Assembly (NCBI GenBank): GCA_050084515.1 | Contig: CM114271.1 | Location: 53,320,001-53,384,000 of the forward strand | Length of the DNA: 64,000 nt | DNA from: Blasia pusilla | Lineage: Eukaryota > Marchantiophyta > Marchantiopsida > Blasiales | Reading direction: 5' to 3' | In this document: piece by piece, positions 1 to 11,730 of the stretch | How the letters are laid out: the number at the start of each line of letters is the position of its first letter | How positions within the stretch are numbered: position 1 is the stretch's first letter | Notes under the pieces: model-generated | What the model was told of the DNA's origin: nothing | The model's database searches: none | Seen by the model: the letters and a program-made list of their open reading frames with translations, nothing else | Program-made: the position numbers and the translations under genes

Positions 1-328
1 GTGGTCCCTCCCAATGTTGAAACAACCCCTTCCAAGCCAAGAAGGGTGTAAACAACGTGGCGTTCCGCAACATCTGCATATCACACCACGTATCAAACTC
101 TTTAATGAAGTCCTCCAACTCAATGGTGCCCTTTGCACCCGAGTATCTTCGTGGGCCCTTCATGGCCCCATATATCCTGTCCATGTCCCAAATCAATGGA
201 GCTGCAACACTCGATAACGACGTAGAAGACTCGGTGTTTGGAACACCCTCGTCCTCCTCTTCATCAACAGTTGGAAGTGGAAAAGGTAGCCGATACCTCC
301 ACTCCGTGCAAAACCACCACTTTCCGCA
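1..328 (-). pseudogene. gag N-terminal region of gypsy element D (partial)
   Basis: The minus strand is open for about 109 codons to the window edge. It contains an acidic linker (DEEEDEG), then DMDRIYGAMKGPRRYSGAKG and a helical stretch with LEDFIKEFDTWCDMQ. This last part is the retrotransposon gag fold and parallels the gag of element A near 4250-4490 (KLHDFIVEFRSWCDS). The upstream side is closed by a TAG near 330, and the only nearby ATG is near 184, so the start is uncertain. The protein would form the particle that packages the element RNA. It is partial, and its intactness beyond the window is unknown. Confidence 0.55.
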
Positions 329-1030
329 CTATGGTCCCCAACCAGACCACCAGACCACTCTGTGATGACCAACGCCGATGCCACACCACCACCAAATCAC
401 CACCACTAAATAACCAAGTGACGTCGATGTCATTGTACTATACTAGCTCTACTAGCTATGGATGTAGGCAACCTAACCTATCATCACCACAAGAAGCCTC
501 CCACGGTCTACTGGTCATCACTCCAGCCTCACTACCGGTAGCACACAGGAGTAAAACTACTCTGGAAATCAGTGTCAACCCTAACAATGGGCACGCAAGC
601 AAGAAGCAAGGATGGAAGGGATCCAAACACAAGAAGTCCAATGACAACCCTCCAATCGTAAATGGAAATGAAGGTAACACAATCCACCAAACGTGGCGCC
701 CCCTGAATCCACAGAACCCACCACACAATTCTAACACAATAGCTACTCTGCCACTGGTCGATGACGTGCTAGTCGCACTCGCAGCGCCTGAAAATATCAC
801 CTGCATGGAGAGGCTACACCATACTATGCGCTAGAGGTCCATCAACCAAAAACCCGAGATGCATAAAGCGCCTAACATATCTCCGAACAACACCAAATGA
901 GCTACACCAGTATGTACACTGGCATAGCTAAGAACTCAGCAGTTAAGCGTCTTCCAAGCAGAATAGCCCAAAGATGGGCGACCAGTTATGCAACACTCAA
1001 CTCACAAACCTGCAAAAACTGCCTCACGCC

Positions 1031-1050
1031 CAAGCAAGCATGCTTGCTTG
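1031..1050. repeat. Perfect 20-bp palindrome
   Basis: CAAGCAAGCATGCTTGCTTG reads identically on both strands. Short GCTCCTT tandem repeats follow it directly. It lies in the leader of element D, and I see no known site type. Confidence 0.8.
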
Positions 1051-1607
1051 CTCCTTGCTCCTTGCTTTGCCTCTCACGCCCACTCGCCCACTCGCCCCGA
1101 GCTACCACGAGTTTCCTCGAAGCCTCCAACATAAGCCACAAGCCACAAACATCCACGGCTGAGTACACAATCAGCCCTAACCAGATCCTACTGATCCACA
1201 ATCGAAGCTACCATCAATCTACTCGAGTTCTTTGAGTGAAATCTGTGAAAGATCTACGGTCATAAAACACGTATAGAATCACATACAATCGAGCCAAACC
1301 CATTCCACGATGGGAGAATCCAAGTCGAAGCTTGCGGGAACCACCATAGCCAAGAGCTCTACTCACTACCAAGGTTAACTCCCAATGCAATAGACTCAAC
1401 TCAAAGAACTAATTGTTCTTTGAGTGCACTCCACACTATATCCTCCAACCTAAGAGCGGGCCCTACTGGAAAAGTCACCCTCAAGTGAGTAACCCCCAAC
1501 CCTATGTACGAAACCGCATCTCTACCTAGACACTACGGCCCTACATAAGATATGGCCTCTACTAGCACACTATACTGTACGACATAATCCGTATGGTCAT
1601 GACAATA

Positions 1608-1812
1608 CGCACTCGTGCCTGCAAAACATCTTTGGAGGGATCAACCTAGTGTTGATCCCTCCAAAGAGATCCAACACCCCAATGCCCTCCTTAAGGATGC
1701 GCCACACAATCAGTGTGGTGTTTAATGGTGTCATAGTAGCACTCCTGGCTACCTTGGGTTCCTCCAACCCATCACGGTCTGGTCCAAACCTCTTGCTCCA
1801 CGATGTCTGCAC
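1608..1812 (-). pseudogene. C5-cytosine methyltransferase N-terminus (element A)
   Basis: The minus frame contains ATMTPLNTTLIVW and then GVLDLFGGI, the S-adenosylmethionine-binding motif I of C5-cytosine methyltransferases. It aligns without gaps to gypsy B (ATMTPLDTTSIVW, RVLDLFGGI). At the codon where B has a premature TGA (15044), A keeps CGA, which shows directly that the B stop is a C-to-T change. The rest of the enzyme is missing because element D begins here. This second copy makes the methyltransferase a family trait. Confidence 0.7.
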
Positions 1813-2199
1813 GTGCTCATCGGCCAGATATCAAATCTCCCCACTTGGGCCCCATAGCGGCACCTCTGCTCCACACAATAATGCGGCTACCATAACACTC
1901 CTCTCCAAAGAAATGTCAAGCGTGGGTATGTCCCCTACATAGGCATGCCCCTCAATCAAATGACTAGGCCAAGTGATGGCGCTGCTGAATGCTGCTAATG
2001 TCATAATCTCTCTTGGCTGTCACTCGATTACTCCACTTGTGAGTCAAACAGGTTATGAACTAAGTCGCCCATCACTTAATTGACATCTTGGCCTGTAGGA
2101 TGCCGACTCCTCCTAGTAATCCAGGGAAAATACCATCGAGTACAACACGACTCCTCCAATCAAGACATCATAGGACTCAACATTGGTCACTCTTGCCTG

Positions 2200-2860
2200 G
2201 GCTCGCGACACGGACTCGTCTGATGGATGTCCCATGTGAATCCTCACCACGACCTCATATTAAGTGATAAGCACATATTAGGCGTCGTACTTGCTCCACC
2301 CAAGGATGTTTGTATCTTGAATGGGCAACGCTCCACATCAGCCCTTGTTAGGCCTAATCATGTAAATGTCGCTTTTCCCAACATCAAGGGTTGCGCTTCA
2401 GAATCCAACAAGACGCAATGCGGACAAAACACTCTACCTCTTTGACTCACCAAATGGAAAACCTCTCCTTAGTTATCTACCAAAACAACTCATGGGAAAA
2501 CCATGACACGCTCTGTTGCGGGTCTAGCGGGCATCTCCGCCATCCTAGCATTCTTGACTTGCTATGAATCTGAGGTGGACAGCCCGAATATAGGCTCCAA
2601 GGGTGGGTCCACTTCCTCCTCTATAATCATCTCTAAACGTGATGCAAGAACACCAACTCCACGCTCACATAGCGTAGTGGTCAGCCGGAAAACCTCAACG
2701 GACATACATCCCAAGATCATAACATTGAATGCAGAAAGCCATGGGGCGCGGTACATCATAGTGGCCGCCCCCAACAACGTACTCAGCACACGCTCCACGT
2801 GAGCATCTACGATAGGAGTCATCCCTCTTTCTTCTCCCATTGCCCTTTGCTCATGCATGT
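2200..2860 (-). pseudogene. Protease-region remnant of element A
   Basis: The segment MTPIVDAHVERVLSTLLGAA and what follows (LCERGVGVLASR) parallel gypsy B at about 13850-14040, upstream of its protease. Matching DNA continues to about 2200 and includes the equivalent of the B sequence around its DSGA site. The frame is broken, so no intact aspartic protease can be read. Confidence 0.5.
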
Positions 2861-2899
2861 TAAGTTATTAACTTCAACTCTACGGGAACTCTGATCAGG

Positions 2900-4490
2900 A
2901 CCCATCGATGGAGTCCTAATCGCCTCAAACAACGTGAAAGATAGGGGAAGCTTGTTCTATTTTCTGGCCTTCCCTCTCTACGGATCTAACTCTACGACAG
3001 CTCCGCGAGTAACAGCAATGATTGCCTCCATCTGTGCAGCTCTGCACATCCAACCAAAATCCTCCATGTCTCTGGTTGCTCCATATGACGTCAATGCCAC
3101 TCTCGATGCCAGTGATCCGACATCGAGTAACCACAATGCCATAGCGACAATGTGCTACTGCAACTACTCTATCTGAGCAGTCATACTGGCCTTACGCCCT
3201 GCATCTCCTTTGATGTGTCTAAGTGGCCGACTTCTACCTCCTTCAGTGGCAAATCCACCACCCCTCGTGCAAATCCAACTCCTCGTTTCCCAACTAGACC
3301 ACCTGGCGCACGACCTCTAGGCCCACTTGGACCAGCAACTCGCTCTAGTGTCCTCTTTGGATGTCCTTGGTCTAAGCGTAACTCAAGGTGTAGGCTGAAA
3401 CATTGCGTGCGTGTATGACCATATCGCTAACAATGGTTACACATGGTAAAATCCAACTGCAGGCCCATTTCCTCCCCAAGTTGAGGCACACGTCCACTAC
3501 CGTGACTTGTGCAATCCTGCTGGTGATGGGCTCCACCACATGCCCAACAAACAGTCCTAATGGTTGGTGTTGTTGTTGTGCCGCATATGATGGCATAGAT
3601 CTTTGTGGCACATGCTCACGATAACCTCCCTGGGCTCGTGGTGTCTCGGTCCTCTCCCAAAATCCATGTTGCTGCACTTCCAAAATCTACGGTGCAGGAA
3701 ATTGTGACTGCTCTTGTATGTGATCCATGGTTGCTACACTCTCCTCAATCATGTTGCGCTCGATACACTTTGTCATCTCAAAAATATCTCTCAATGTAGA
3801 TGAGGTACACATAAGAAGTATCGCATCCCTTACTTATTTTTGCAAGTCTCGTTCCAACATCGTGTACCTTGCTGGGATAGCCTGGGCCTCTATCATGCCT
3901 TGAGTGACGTTAATCAACCAATGCAAGTGAGTGAATGCCTCACATAAACTCTCACTTGTGTGCTTATGGAATTCATGGATGCTCTGCAACTTCTCAGTTT
4001 GTACCTCTTGGTTGTTCCTTTGCAAATGCGTAAAGAAGTTAGCCACGGGATTGAACGTAGGACTTTTCCAACTAGACGATGCAACTACTCCAATCCGAGT
4101 TATCCCTCCTAGCATATCACTAATCATAGAGGAAGTATCCTCTCCTAGCTCCTTCTCCTCATGTGGAAATGGCTTAGTCCACGACATATAACATGGTGGG
4201 TCAAAGTAGAGTCTTGAGGCCTCGATCTCATGGGCGTACTTTTGGGAAAACTTATAGTAATCGTCCATGGGTATCCCCCTCTAAATACTGGAAAATGTTG
4301 TTTCGTGCTATTAACGGGTTGAACTCTCTAGAGTTCATAGCCCGTTTTGAATCACACCAACTTCTAAACTCTACAATGAAGTCGTGCAATTTTCTTGTTC
4401 CTACAACCCTTGAAAGCCTACCCCGGTCGTCCATCTCGTACTCCCAGACGATAGGACCACTCACTTTGTGTGGTAATATGCTCACGAACT
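2900..4490 (-). pseudogene. gag remnant of element A
   Basis: The first part (4485-4251) has WEYEMDDRGRLSRVVGTRK and the gag helix KLHDFIVEFRSWCDS. An apparent extra G near 4265 shifts the frame to the next open stretch (4268-3834, ending ERDLQK), where a TAA stops it. Beyond the stop the frame continues as LMCTSSTLRDIFE and matches gypsy B gag (LMNTSLTLRDVFR). Two CCHC zinc-knuckle positions can be traced at about 3400-3560 across frame changes. Gag would bind element RNA in virus-like particles; this copy cannot be made intact. Confidence 0.65.
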
Positions 4491-5954
4491 CCTTTACGCC
4501 CTCCCCCTTGTCTAAAGATGACTCAAAAGGAGGTCGAGATGGTCCCTCATGAGTAGATCCTCCAAACCTCGTGCCACTCCACGTGAATCCCCTAGAGCTA
4601 CTCTCAACTTCTCAAGTCCATCCCTTGCTTGTCAAAGTCCTCGAAGGACACCGTGATGATCCTCGTGCCCCACTCTCGCGATCACTCTAAATCTCACAAG
4701 TAATGCCTCAATCCTTCAACCCAAATATTTGTCACTCAATCTACACTCCCTCTCACTCATACTAGTATTGGCAAATTGCCTATTGTCCTATTATCTCATC
4801 GACTAAACATGCCCTCAACTCTAGACATCCCACATAGATCTATCTCCCCTAACCCATACATCAACAATGCTTTGAGCATCTGCACAAAACGTAATATCCC
4901 CAAATAACTACCCAATACCCAAAATTCCCTTACACATGTAGGGCCAGAAATAAGAATGGGTAACTAGAACAAATGTAAGTGCACTCCTCAACAACTTCAA
5001 ATCCTCAACCCCAACTTTGTCATGAAGACAAACTCCTCCAGTCAGCAAGTCGTACTCCCCTAATACACACGATGCTCAAACATCCTCGTTGTGCGATGTG
5101 GGTACGACAGTACGGTGCGGCACAAAATGGCGACAAACAACACAACACTAGGTGATGGGATGTGGTTCTTAGCAACATATCTTTCTCTATCAGAAACATA
5201 TGCTCTGCTCCCAAGTGATGGTGCGGCTTCGAGATCGAGATAGTGCGTGCGGCCACGAGCAGCACGACGCGGCAATCGATGGCACGTTGTAGCAGTGGTG
5301 ATGCGGAAGTGGCAGTGGTGATGGAAATATAGCGATGAATGGCCAGAACCGCATACGGTAGGAGTGGCGGCAGTCACAACGAACATGCATGGTGGTTGGT
5401 TTAGGGTTAAAAGGATATTTACTCTAAATCTTTTTGAAATTGAAATGGTGGCTATAGGAGCTTGCAAGGTCGACCACAACTTTGTGCTCCCATCTCAAAA
5501 TTGTGCACCAATTCTTCAGCAGCGTGCACAACTTTGCGATCTAGAGCATGATCAAATTGATTTCTCCATTCAACCTTTCCACCAAAGACTGATGGGTAAA
5601 GTCCCAAAATCCTTCAATCTTCACTCTGACAAAAATTTTGGCAATGTTGCCCAGCTGGTTTCTTCAAAAGAAAATCTCAAACCTATAAAATCACAAACAA
5701 GAGCGCTACATGGTGTTCCTAAGAGCATTGGCATGGAGCAACACACCCCCATACTCAATTTCTAACAAAAATTGGGCTACGCTTCCGCGCACCACTTTCT
5801 CGTATGAAAAATCAGCAAAGAAAAAAACACCAAGAAGCGCTCTTGCTCCGGTGAGCATTCCCATGAGCTGCTGAATAAGGAACACTGTCCCCAACCTTCA
5901 ACAAACAACAAGCAACCAGCAAGCTCCTTGATTGTAGCCATCTCAATCCTTCAT
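4491..5954. other. Leader/unassigned DNA between the LTR and gag of element A
   Basis: No gene is recognised. The position, between the LTR and gag of a minus-strand gypsy element, makes an untranslated leader likely, possibly with another insertion. A short stretch near 5780-5815 (gcttccgcgcaccactttc) recurs in altered form near 23935-23960, so part of it is repetitive. Confidence 0.4.
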
Positions 5955-6812
5955 TCTCTCTTAAAGAGAGAATGTTTACAAAGTTTGTAAATCAAGCGAC
6001 TCTCACACAATCTCTCCATGTTGCACACAACTCTCTGCCTCTTTGTCTCTCTCTGATGTAAAACCAAACCCACTCTCATAGTAAAAGGCTTGGATTACAC
6101 ACACAAGGCAAGGAGAACCATAGCTCCGCCACCATGGTTGCACAAAAATGGAGAAGTCCTTCTTTAGGACGGACAAGTCTCGATATGTCCACGGACATGG
6201 GTTCCAAGAGGTGGGATCCATACTTTTAGTCCATGATGGAAGGCAAGGCAAGGATGAGAGGAGCAGTAAGGGAGGAAGGAGTGGAGGTGGAGGGAGGAAG
6301 AAATGAGTGAGTATGGAACATGAAGGCAAGTAAGGGGAAGGAGAAAGAAGGGAAAAATGGGGCCCATACAGACAAGTCCTTCCATAGGACATACATAAAT
6401 CCACGGACATGGACATGTCCATCGACACGGACTTTGTCCACATGCAACCTTGTCCGCTGCCTCATGCCAAGAGGTTGAACAAACAGATAATGAGCTCTCA
6501 AGCTCTCTCTCCTTGAGCTATATCCCTTTCCCTCTCGCAAGCTTTCTCCACGATAGCCTATGCTCGCAGCTGTAGGTCATCTCCTTGTCTCTTGACCTGC
6601 TGTAGGAGGTTAAGGGCCACTTCCCAAAGTGGAAAGGCAACCATGCTCAAAATGGTTACTTAAATGAAATAGTAAGTTTCTCAATATAGCTCTAAATGAA
6701 CGGAAAGGAAGGAAAAACCTGTTGCAGGTCATCCTTGACCTTTTGAGGTTGTCCTCTAGTATTCTTGAAGGTGCTCTGCTAGATCTCGTCGATTTATTCT
6801 AAAAGACGTGAC
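5955..6812 (-). repeat. LTR of element A, split by a MITE
   Basis: Outside the insert at 6133-6452, this matches the reverse complement of the LTRs of gypsy B (about 19640-20130) and C (about 25960-26427). Shared blocks include accaaacccact, ggcttggatta, a pyrimidine-rich block, and the 5' end TGTCACGTCTTTTAGAAT. It sits where a 5' LTR for the minus-strand gag is expected. The 130-base block that ends the B and C LTRs is missing here. Confidence 0.65.
6133..6452. mobile_element. hAT-type MITE in the LTR of element A
   Basis: A 320-base insert with terminal inverted repeats (CATGGTTGCACAAAAATGG and, from the other end, CAAGGTTGCATGTGG). It interrupts LTR sequence that is continuous in gypsy B. 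Flanks tccgccac and tccgctgc fit a decayed 8-bp target duplication (empty site in B: tccgccgc). The inside is rich in ggacatg/catgtcc. It has no coding capacity. A near relative lies inverted at 24321-24637. Terminal bases and duplication size fit the hAT superfamily. Confidence 0.7.
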
Positions 6813-7640
6813 AGGTTGCAAGGAAATGGACAAGTTTGGACATGATATCCCACCCTTGTACTCGAGTTTTCTAAGAACCCAGGTCGCTTATGCAATGGCA
6901 ACCCACGGGAGCAGATTATTACTACATAGGGGTATGCATAGGGCTGAAGGGATTTGCAAGGGCGTCGGGGCATGCATATGCTCTTAAAATAAAATTTTGT
7001 CCCTTATGTCTTCCATGTGGCCCCAACGACCCCCACTTCCCTCTAAGTGGCGAAGTGCAAGGTTAGGTGGTAGAACATAGGGTTGGGACTAGCATAAGTG
7101 CATGGACACGGGTGAGGATGTGGATACGAGTTGGTAGTCTTGCCCATTTCCTACACCCCGAAAGTGGACAGGACTTTGACAATTGACGGGATCTGAAATG
7201 TGAGACAAAATTCCCCCTATGAACAATTGCGTCCTTGGGACGAACATAAATATTTGCAATATGTTAAACCTTCGATGAAATCCTATCCACAGAAAATAAT
7301 TGCAAGATTTCAAATGTTGTGTAAATTTTCCGGCATTGGCAAAACAAAATTTTGCGTTTATGAACACCCGCTCTCTCGCGGGCAAAGCTACCCGGATGTT
7401 ATGTGCCCAAAATCGGTACAATAATATTAGTATATTCTGCTCGGAGAAAACAATGTCTTACATCCCATCGTCCGACCACTTTAGGTGTTGTCATTTATTT
7501 CCTTCCTTTACGGAAATCATTCAACTCACAGACGACTTTGCTGTTCCCGTCCGCCGTGTGCCAGATCATTTCTCGGTTGTTGCTTTTTTATTGTATTTGT
7601 CAACGCCAAGATGACCGGGACGGGCGCTGGCGTCTCGCGC
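6813..7640. other. Unassigned DNA with one MITE-like end
   Basis: No gene is recognised. At 6812-6843 the sequence caggttgc...gacatg resembles one end of the hAT-type family (see 59308-59754), but I found no matching second end. The remainder shows nothing I can support. Confidence 0.4.
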
Positions 7641-7660
7641 GCTATCGGTTGTCTGCTTCA

Positions 7661-7779
7661 GGAATGCCCCCTTCTTCCTTTTCTGGTCGTGTTGTGGCCT
7701 TCAGGTTTTGACTCTTTGAGTCCCCCTCTTTTGTACTTCCGATGGGTTTTCCATCACTCGTTTTTATCGAAGTGCATCT
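7661..7779 (+). repeat. ~118-bp segment repeated inverted near 62957-63074
   Basis: From ggaatgccccc to agtgcatct, this is the reverse complement of 62957-63074 with only about two mismatches that I can count. The far copy adjoins an unclassified repeat family (see 63075-63500), so this is probably a fragment of that family. Confidence 0.75.
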
Positions 7780-10041
7780 TTGCTTCAGGCCAGAAGAAAA
7801 GCCGTGGACCTGAACTCGCGGGGATCCAATGATCCGTGGACGGCCTCGTGATCCAGTGATACGAGAGGTAAAAGGTGCGCGGGCCGAGGAAAGAATGATT
7901 CGCGAGAGCTCCGGAAGGTTTCTTGGACGCGGTTGGCTTGACTGTCGTGGAGTGTTGGCGAATGCCTGGGTTGGCGTGATGCACGGGAGCCCTAAGGTTG
8001 TGTGCTGAGCACACAATTCTGACCTCTCCGGGTCTGTGGATCCGCTGGTGGCTAACACAATCTTTCGGACTATCTATCTATGCTCCTCGTTTGGTTTTTG
8101 AATCCCTCCTCCTCCACTTCAAACTTCTTACTCGCGTGCGGACTAAACGCATGGGCCGCTGGAATCCACGGAGTGGGCGCGGCCCATTCGATCGATCACT
8201 GGAAAGCAAAAGGAGTTTTCCTAAAGCGGCAGTGGGATCTGACGCAGTTCCAGATCACGGCCTGACGCGGTTAAAGCGATCACCTGCTTCGCTAATCAAA
8301 TTATGAAACTCCAGTAGTTGATTGATTGATCATTGAATTTCGGCCCCGACCAGCACGAGTTAACATGGATCGTTCGTTAAGTGGTGCCGAGAGGACCGAA
8401 CGCTAGCGGAGGAGCGGTGCGGTGACTTGTGGCGAAACCTTTCAAATTCACACCGTCGGCAGAGAGGACATCTGGCCAGACCGTTGGTTGCTTGGTCTCG
8501 TTCAAGGTGACACGCGGTTCTTCCAACTGAAATTCTCATATTTCTTGGCACCTTCTTCATATGGCTTTCACCACAAGTCGCTCTGCCCGTGTTGGTGAGG
8601 AATTAACGATTCCATTGGCACGTCGAATAAAAGGAGACTGGGACACAAAGAACACATTTGGCCCGGCCAAAATAAAAGGGGACCCTGAAAGCGAACCTGA
8701 TCAATAACACTTGCACTTAAAAGAACGTGAATGTGGACATGTGGGAATGGATGAACCGTTATGCGTTCCTGCTTTTGGTTTTGGATTTTCTTAACCAAGG
8801 TTCAACACTGAAGAAACCTCGGAGGAAAAATAACATTGTGTCAAGATAGCATAGGCCCTTGCTATGCACCAATTCTAATCAACTCCTAGAATGATAATTA
8901 ATAATCCTACTCCTATAAGCTCACAATATGAATGATCCCATTGGCCGAAAATACCGTCCCATAATATAGATTGTCGAAGGGGAATAAAGGTGTGGACACA
9001 AAGGGAACCTTTATGTCCAATTTTTTAAGCTTATTGGCTTCGAGGATAAATTGCAAATCAATGAACACGGACAAAATCGACAAACTAAATTTCCTTTATT
9101 TTTGGACCAGAATCATATATATATATATATAAATAGAATATCTACTTCAAAGGGCAACACCAATCCATGGAATGATTACTCAATCTCTGATGTTATTCCC
9201 AATAATTTCAACGTCTACAATTTTCGTGCGCAAATAACCAGTAGGGTTAATAAAAAATGGGGTGATGGAAAACAACACTCAGACGAAGGTGGCGACGGCG
9301 GTGGGCTCCCCTCCCCCGCTTCTCAAAACAAAAGTTAGGCCGTCGATCCACATACAGCAGGTTCGCTGGCTTCTCACTTTCCAGAGGCGACAGTATGTCG
9401 ATTCGGATATTCGGCTCACGCATCTTCAAGCCCGACATTGTGAACCTGCAGGCCGGAAATTAGGAATGGGTTCCCCCGCCCTCGGAAGCACCACGCACCG
9501 CTTCGCGCTAGCTCAGTTCCTATCAAGTGTCGGGAAGAATTGAGACTCGAGAGGGGGTGGTTGAACCTGCGGCAGCCCCTACAATCCCGATCGCGGGTAG
9601 GAAAGCTGACAGGAGCGCGAGTTGATCCCGAGAGACTCGAATCACTCGATCTGCGCCTGGTTTGTGGTTATAACCGTACCAGATCATGACACCTTCGGTA
9701 ATTGCATTCCGTCATCGTCGATGTACGGATTCCGGACAACTCAGACCGGGTCTCGTCTGCGCTGCACCTGATATGGAAACCGGGATATAATCCAATCCGA
9801 GCGCTGATTTACCTGCGCTCCCTGTGGATTTGAAAAAATGACTTCGTCCATGGGAGTTGCTGTCAATCCTATCATTCCTATCTAGTGAAGTAGCTGCCAG
9901 TGCTGTTTGAGATCCGTACAATGCTTCTAAGTAAGCTCAGAGTCTCGGACTCTTCGGACCGCGGCGGTATGCCGCGGTATTAGTTCATGCTCGTTCCTAA
10001 GCTCCTGTCAGCGCAGTTGATAATTTTGGATGCTTCAGACT

Positions 10042-10719
10042 CTAAAATGCTAAAACGTTTGGAAATTGGAGCCTTTGGTCAGGTACGCAAACACGCCAGC
10101 TGAATTCTGGGCAATGAATGCAGTGAGTTCTGGGTCTATTGGGAGGGGATGTAGTCCAGCTGATCTGATTTGACGGGTGGTATGAGGGCCGCAAAGGCTG
10201 GTAGAACGAAGTCCAACTGATCGGATTTGAAGGGTGGTATGAGAGCTGCAAAGGTTGATAGAGTAGCCGATAGAGCAGAAATCTCCCTGGGAATGAGAAT
10301 GCGTGAGAGTAAGTGACATGCGTGGCTCCAGGAACGTTAATGATATGAATGGACGTCATTTCAGGAAGTTGCGAAACTAGAAGAATCGAGGTCGGTGTGA
10401 ATTGAGAAGTCGCGATTAAGCTTCTTAAGCTGAATAATATGGCCGAAATATGTTCCCTTTCATATCCCAGGGAGTCTCTTCTACACTCGTGTTTGAATTG
10501 GAATCCATTTGGACCGGAGAGGAGGCGATTCCCAGGCGATTCATGAACCTGATTGCGCAGGCCAATTCTTGATTTGGTGACCACACGTACGATTCTAGAT
10601 CGGCGTTCTTCACAATCACCCTCTCCCAAACTTTGGAAGATGGCTTCCATAACGGCCACCACACTTTGACAGTCAGAAAGAAGAAACCAGGAGATGGGGG
10701 AATCCATCTGAAGTAACAA
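10042..10719 (-). CDS. Unrecognised open frame with a 19-residue tandem repeat
   Basis: A 225-codon minus-strand frame starting at an ATG. I recognise no domain, signal peptide or membrane segment. Its one distinctive feature is a duplicated 19-residue unit (YHPSN.ISWT core) encoded by a 57-base tandem repeat, so the duplication keeps the frame. No introns or conserved motifs support it as a gene, and it may be a chance frame. Confidence 0.2.
   Translation of the reverse strand: MLLQMDSPISWFLLSDCQSVVAVMEAIFQSLGEGDCEERRSRIVRVVTKSRIGLRNQVHESPGNRLLSGPNGFQFKHECRRDSLGYEREHISAILFSLRSLIATSQFTPTSILLVSQLPEMTSIHIINVPGATHVTYSHAFSFPGRFLLYRLLYQPLQLSYHPSNPISWTSFYQPLRPSYHPSNQISWTTSPPNRPRTHCIHCPEFSWRVCVPDQRLQFPNVLAF
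10150..10263. repeat. 57-bp tandem duplication
   Basis: Two adjacent units of 57 bases (for example gtcca at 10154 and at 10211), each containing gggtggtatgag. They differ at about eight positions, so the duplication is not recent. Confidence 0.75.
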
Positions 10720-11730
10720 AAAGGATTCGAAGAGTCGAGACCACCCACATACGGCCGGGGGTGCAGGAAAGGTGGGCTCCTACGGGAGAAAAGGGAGGAA
10801 CTTTGCGGCTTCTGGGCTCAAGTCCACATCACCAGGCATATTGGATGTCAAACCATAGCTCCAGAGTTCTAGATAGAGAGCTTGAGCTAGCGAAGCCCAG
10901 TTGATCGTTTCTGGATCCCCAAATGCGATCAAGTGTCGGTAGGTTTAATCCAGCTCGACCACAGATCCCGAACCGCATGGCAGTTGGTAAGATCTCTTCC
11001 GTTCGATCGGATTAGATTCAGAGCAAGAAAGACCTGATGCGAAGTGCGGCAGCATCCTCTAGGAATTGGTTCTTCACTGTGAAGAAGTCCACGCGAACTT
11101 TGGGTGATTCAATTGGCCCCAGGCGGTCGTTGTGGACGAATTGCTGCGAGCCACAGCACACCACCGCACTCACAGAAACGATCGCCAGTCGAGCAGCCGC
11201 GGAGCGAAGAAAGAAAGCATGACTATTATTTAAACTTAGCTCTGGTGGGTCCTCCTCTACGGCCAGCTCCCGAGCTCCGCCGTAGCGTGGGCGACCCGGG
11301 GATGAAGAGATTCCCGACGGAGCACAATCGCTGACTGTGACCGGAAGTACTCCGGCCGAGTCCTGACGAGATTTTCCCTCCCATCCATTCGCTCAAGTTG
11401 ACTCCAATCCGTAGATGAGCGACAGCTGCCGCCGAACTCCAGTCTAGTCCACGACTCCACGCACTGAGTAATCTCAGGCGCTGCGACCCAATTGCTCGGG
11501 GTGGAGCTTCGCATGCAGACGACTCCTCCCGCGCTGCGTTCTTGTATTCCGTTCTTGTACCACAGTCCGACGAGGTCCCCAGGAAGAAGTTTCTTTTCGC
11601 TCGATGACGTAATGACTGACCACGTGCAATCCTCGAGAATCGCGATGTCGCCGCTTTCCACCGTCCCTGCTAGGATGCCTCGCTTAGAGATATACCATAA
11701 CGGATAACATTTATTGCCTCCACGCAATAA

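Larger units (their letters stand above)
1..1607 (-). mobile_element. Ty3/gypsy element D, 5' part, cut by window edge
   Basis: On the minus strand this stretch reads as the 5' end of a gypsy element: LTR/leader-like DNA from about 1607 down to 330, then an open gag frame running off the left edge. The right border is inferred. Element A matches element B closely up to the codons around 1608-1618 inside the methyltransferase region, and the match then stops abruptly. I could not fix the LTR ends, the primer-binding site or a target duplication, so the boundary is approximate. Confidence 0.5.
1608..6812 (-). mobile_element. Ty3/gypsy element A (methyltransferase family), truncated
   Basis: On the minus strand the order is LTR (about 6812-5955), leader, gag (about 4490-2900), protease region (about 2860-2200), then the start of a cytosine methyltransferase (1812-1608), where homology to element B ends. 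Order and sequence match gypsy B at 12.85-15.05 kb. RT, integrase and the 3' LTR are absent from the window, consistent with interruption by element D. Frameshifts and stops show that the copy is dead. The LTR itself carries a hAT-type MITE. Confidence 0.75.
7641..11730. other. GC-richer, apparently low-copy region, function unknown
   Basis: Composition is more balanced than the surrounding repeats. Several unrelated open frames of 60-225 codons occur on both strands, including a 156-codon minus frame at 11257-11727, but none shows a family I recognise. It could hold diverged exons, an old repeat or single-copy spacer. Two repeat features within it are listed separately. Confidence 0.35.

Noticed and set aside
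238-834. 198-codon plus-strand open frame
   Set aside because: It lies antisense to the leader and gag of gypsy element D, is low in complexity and has no domain, so it is a shadow frame.
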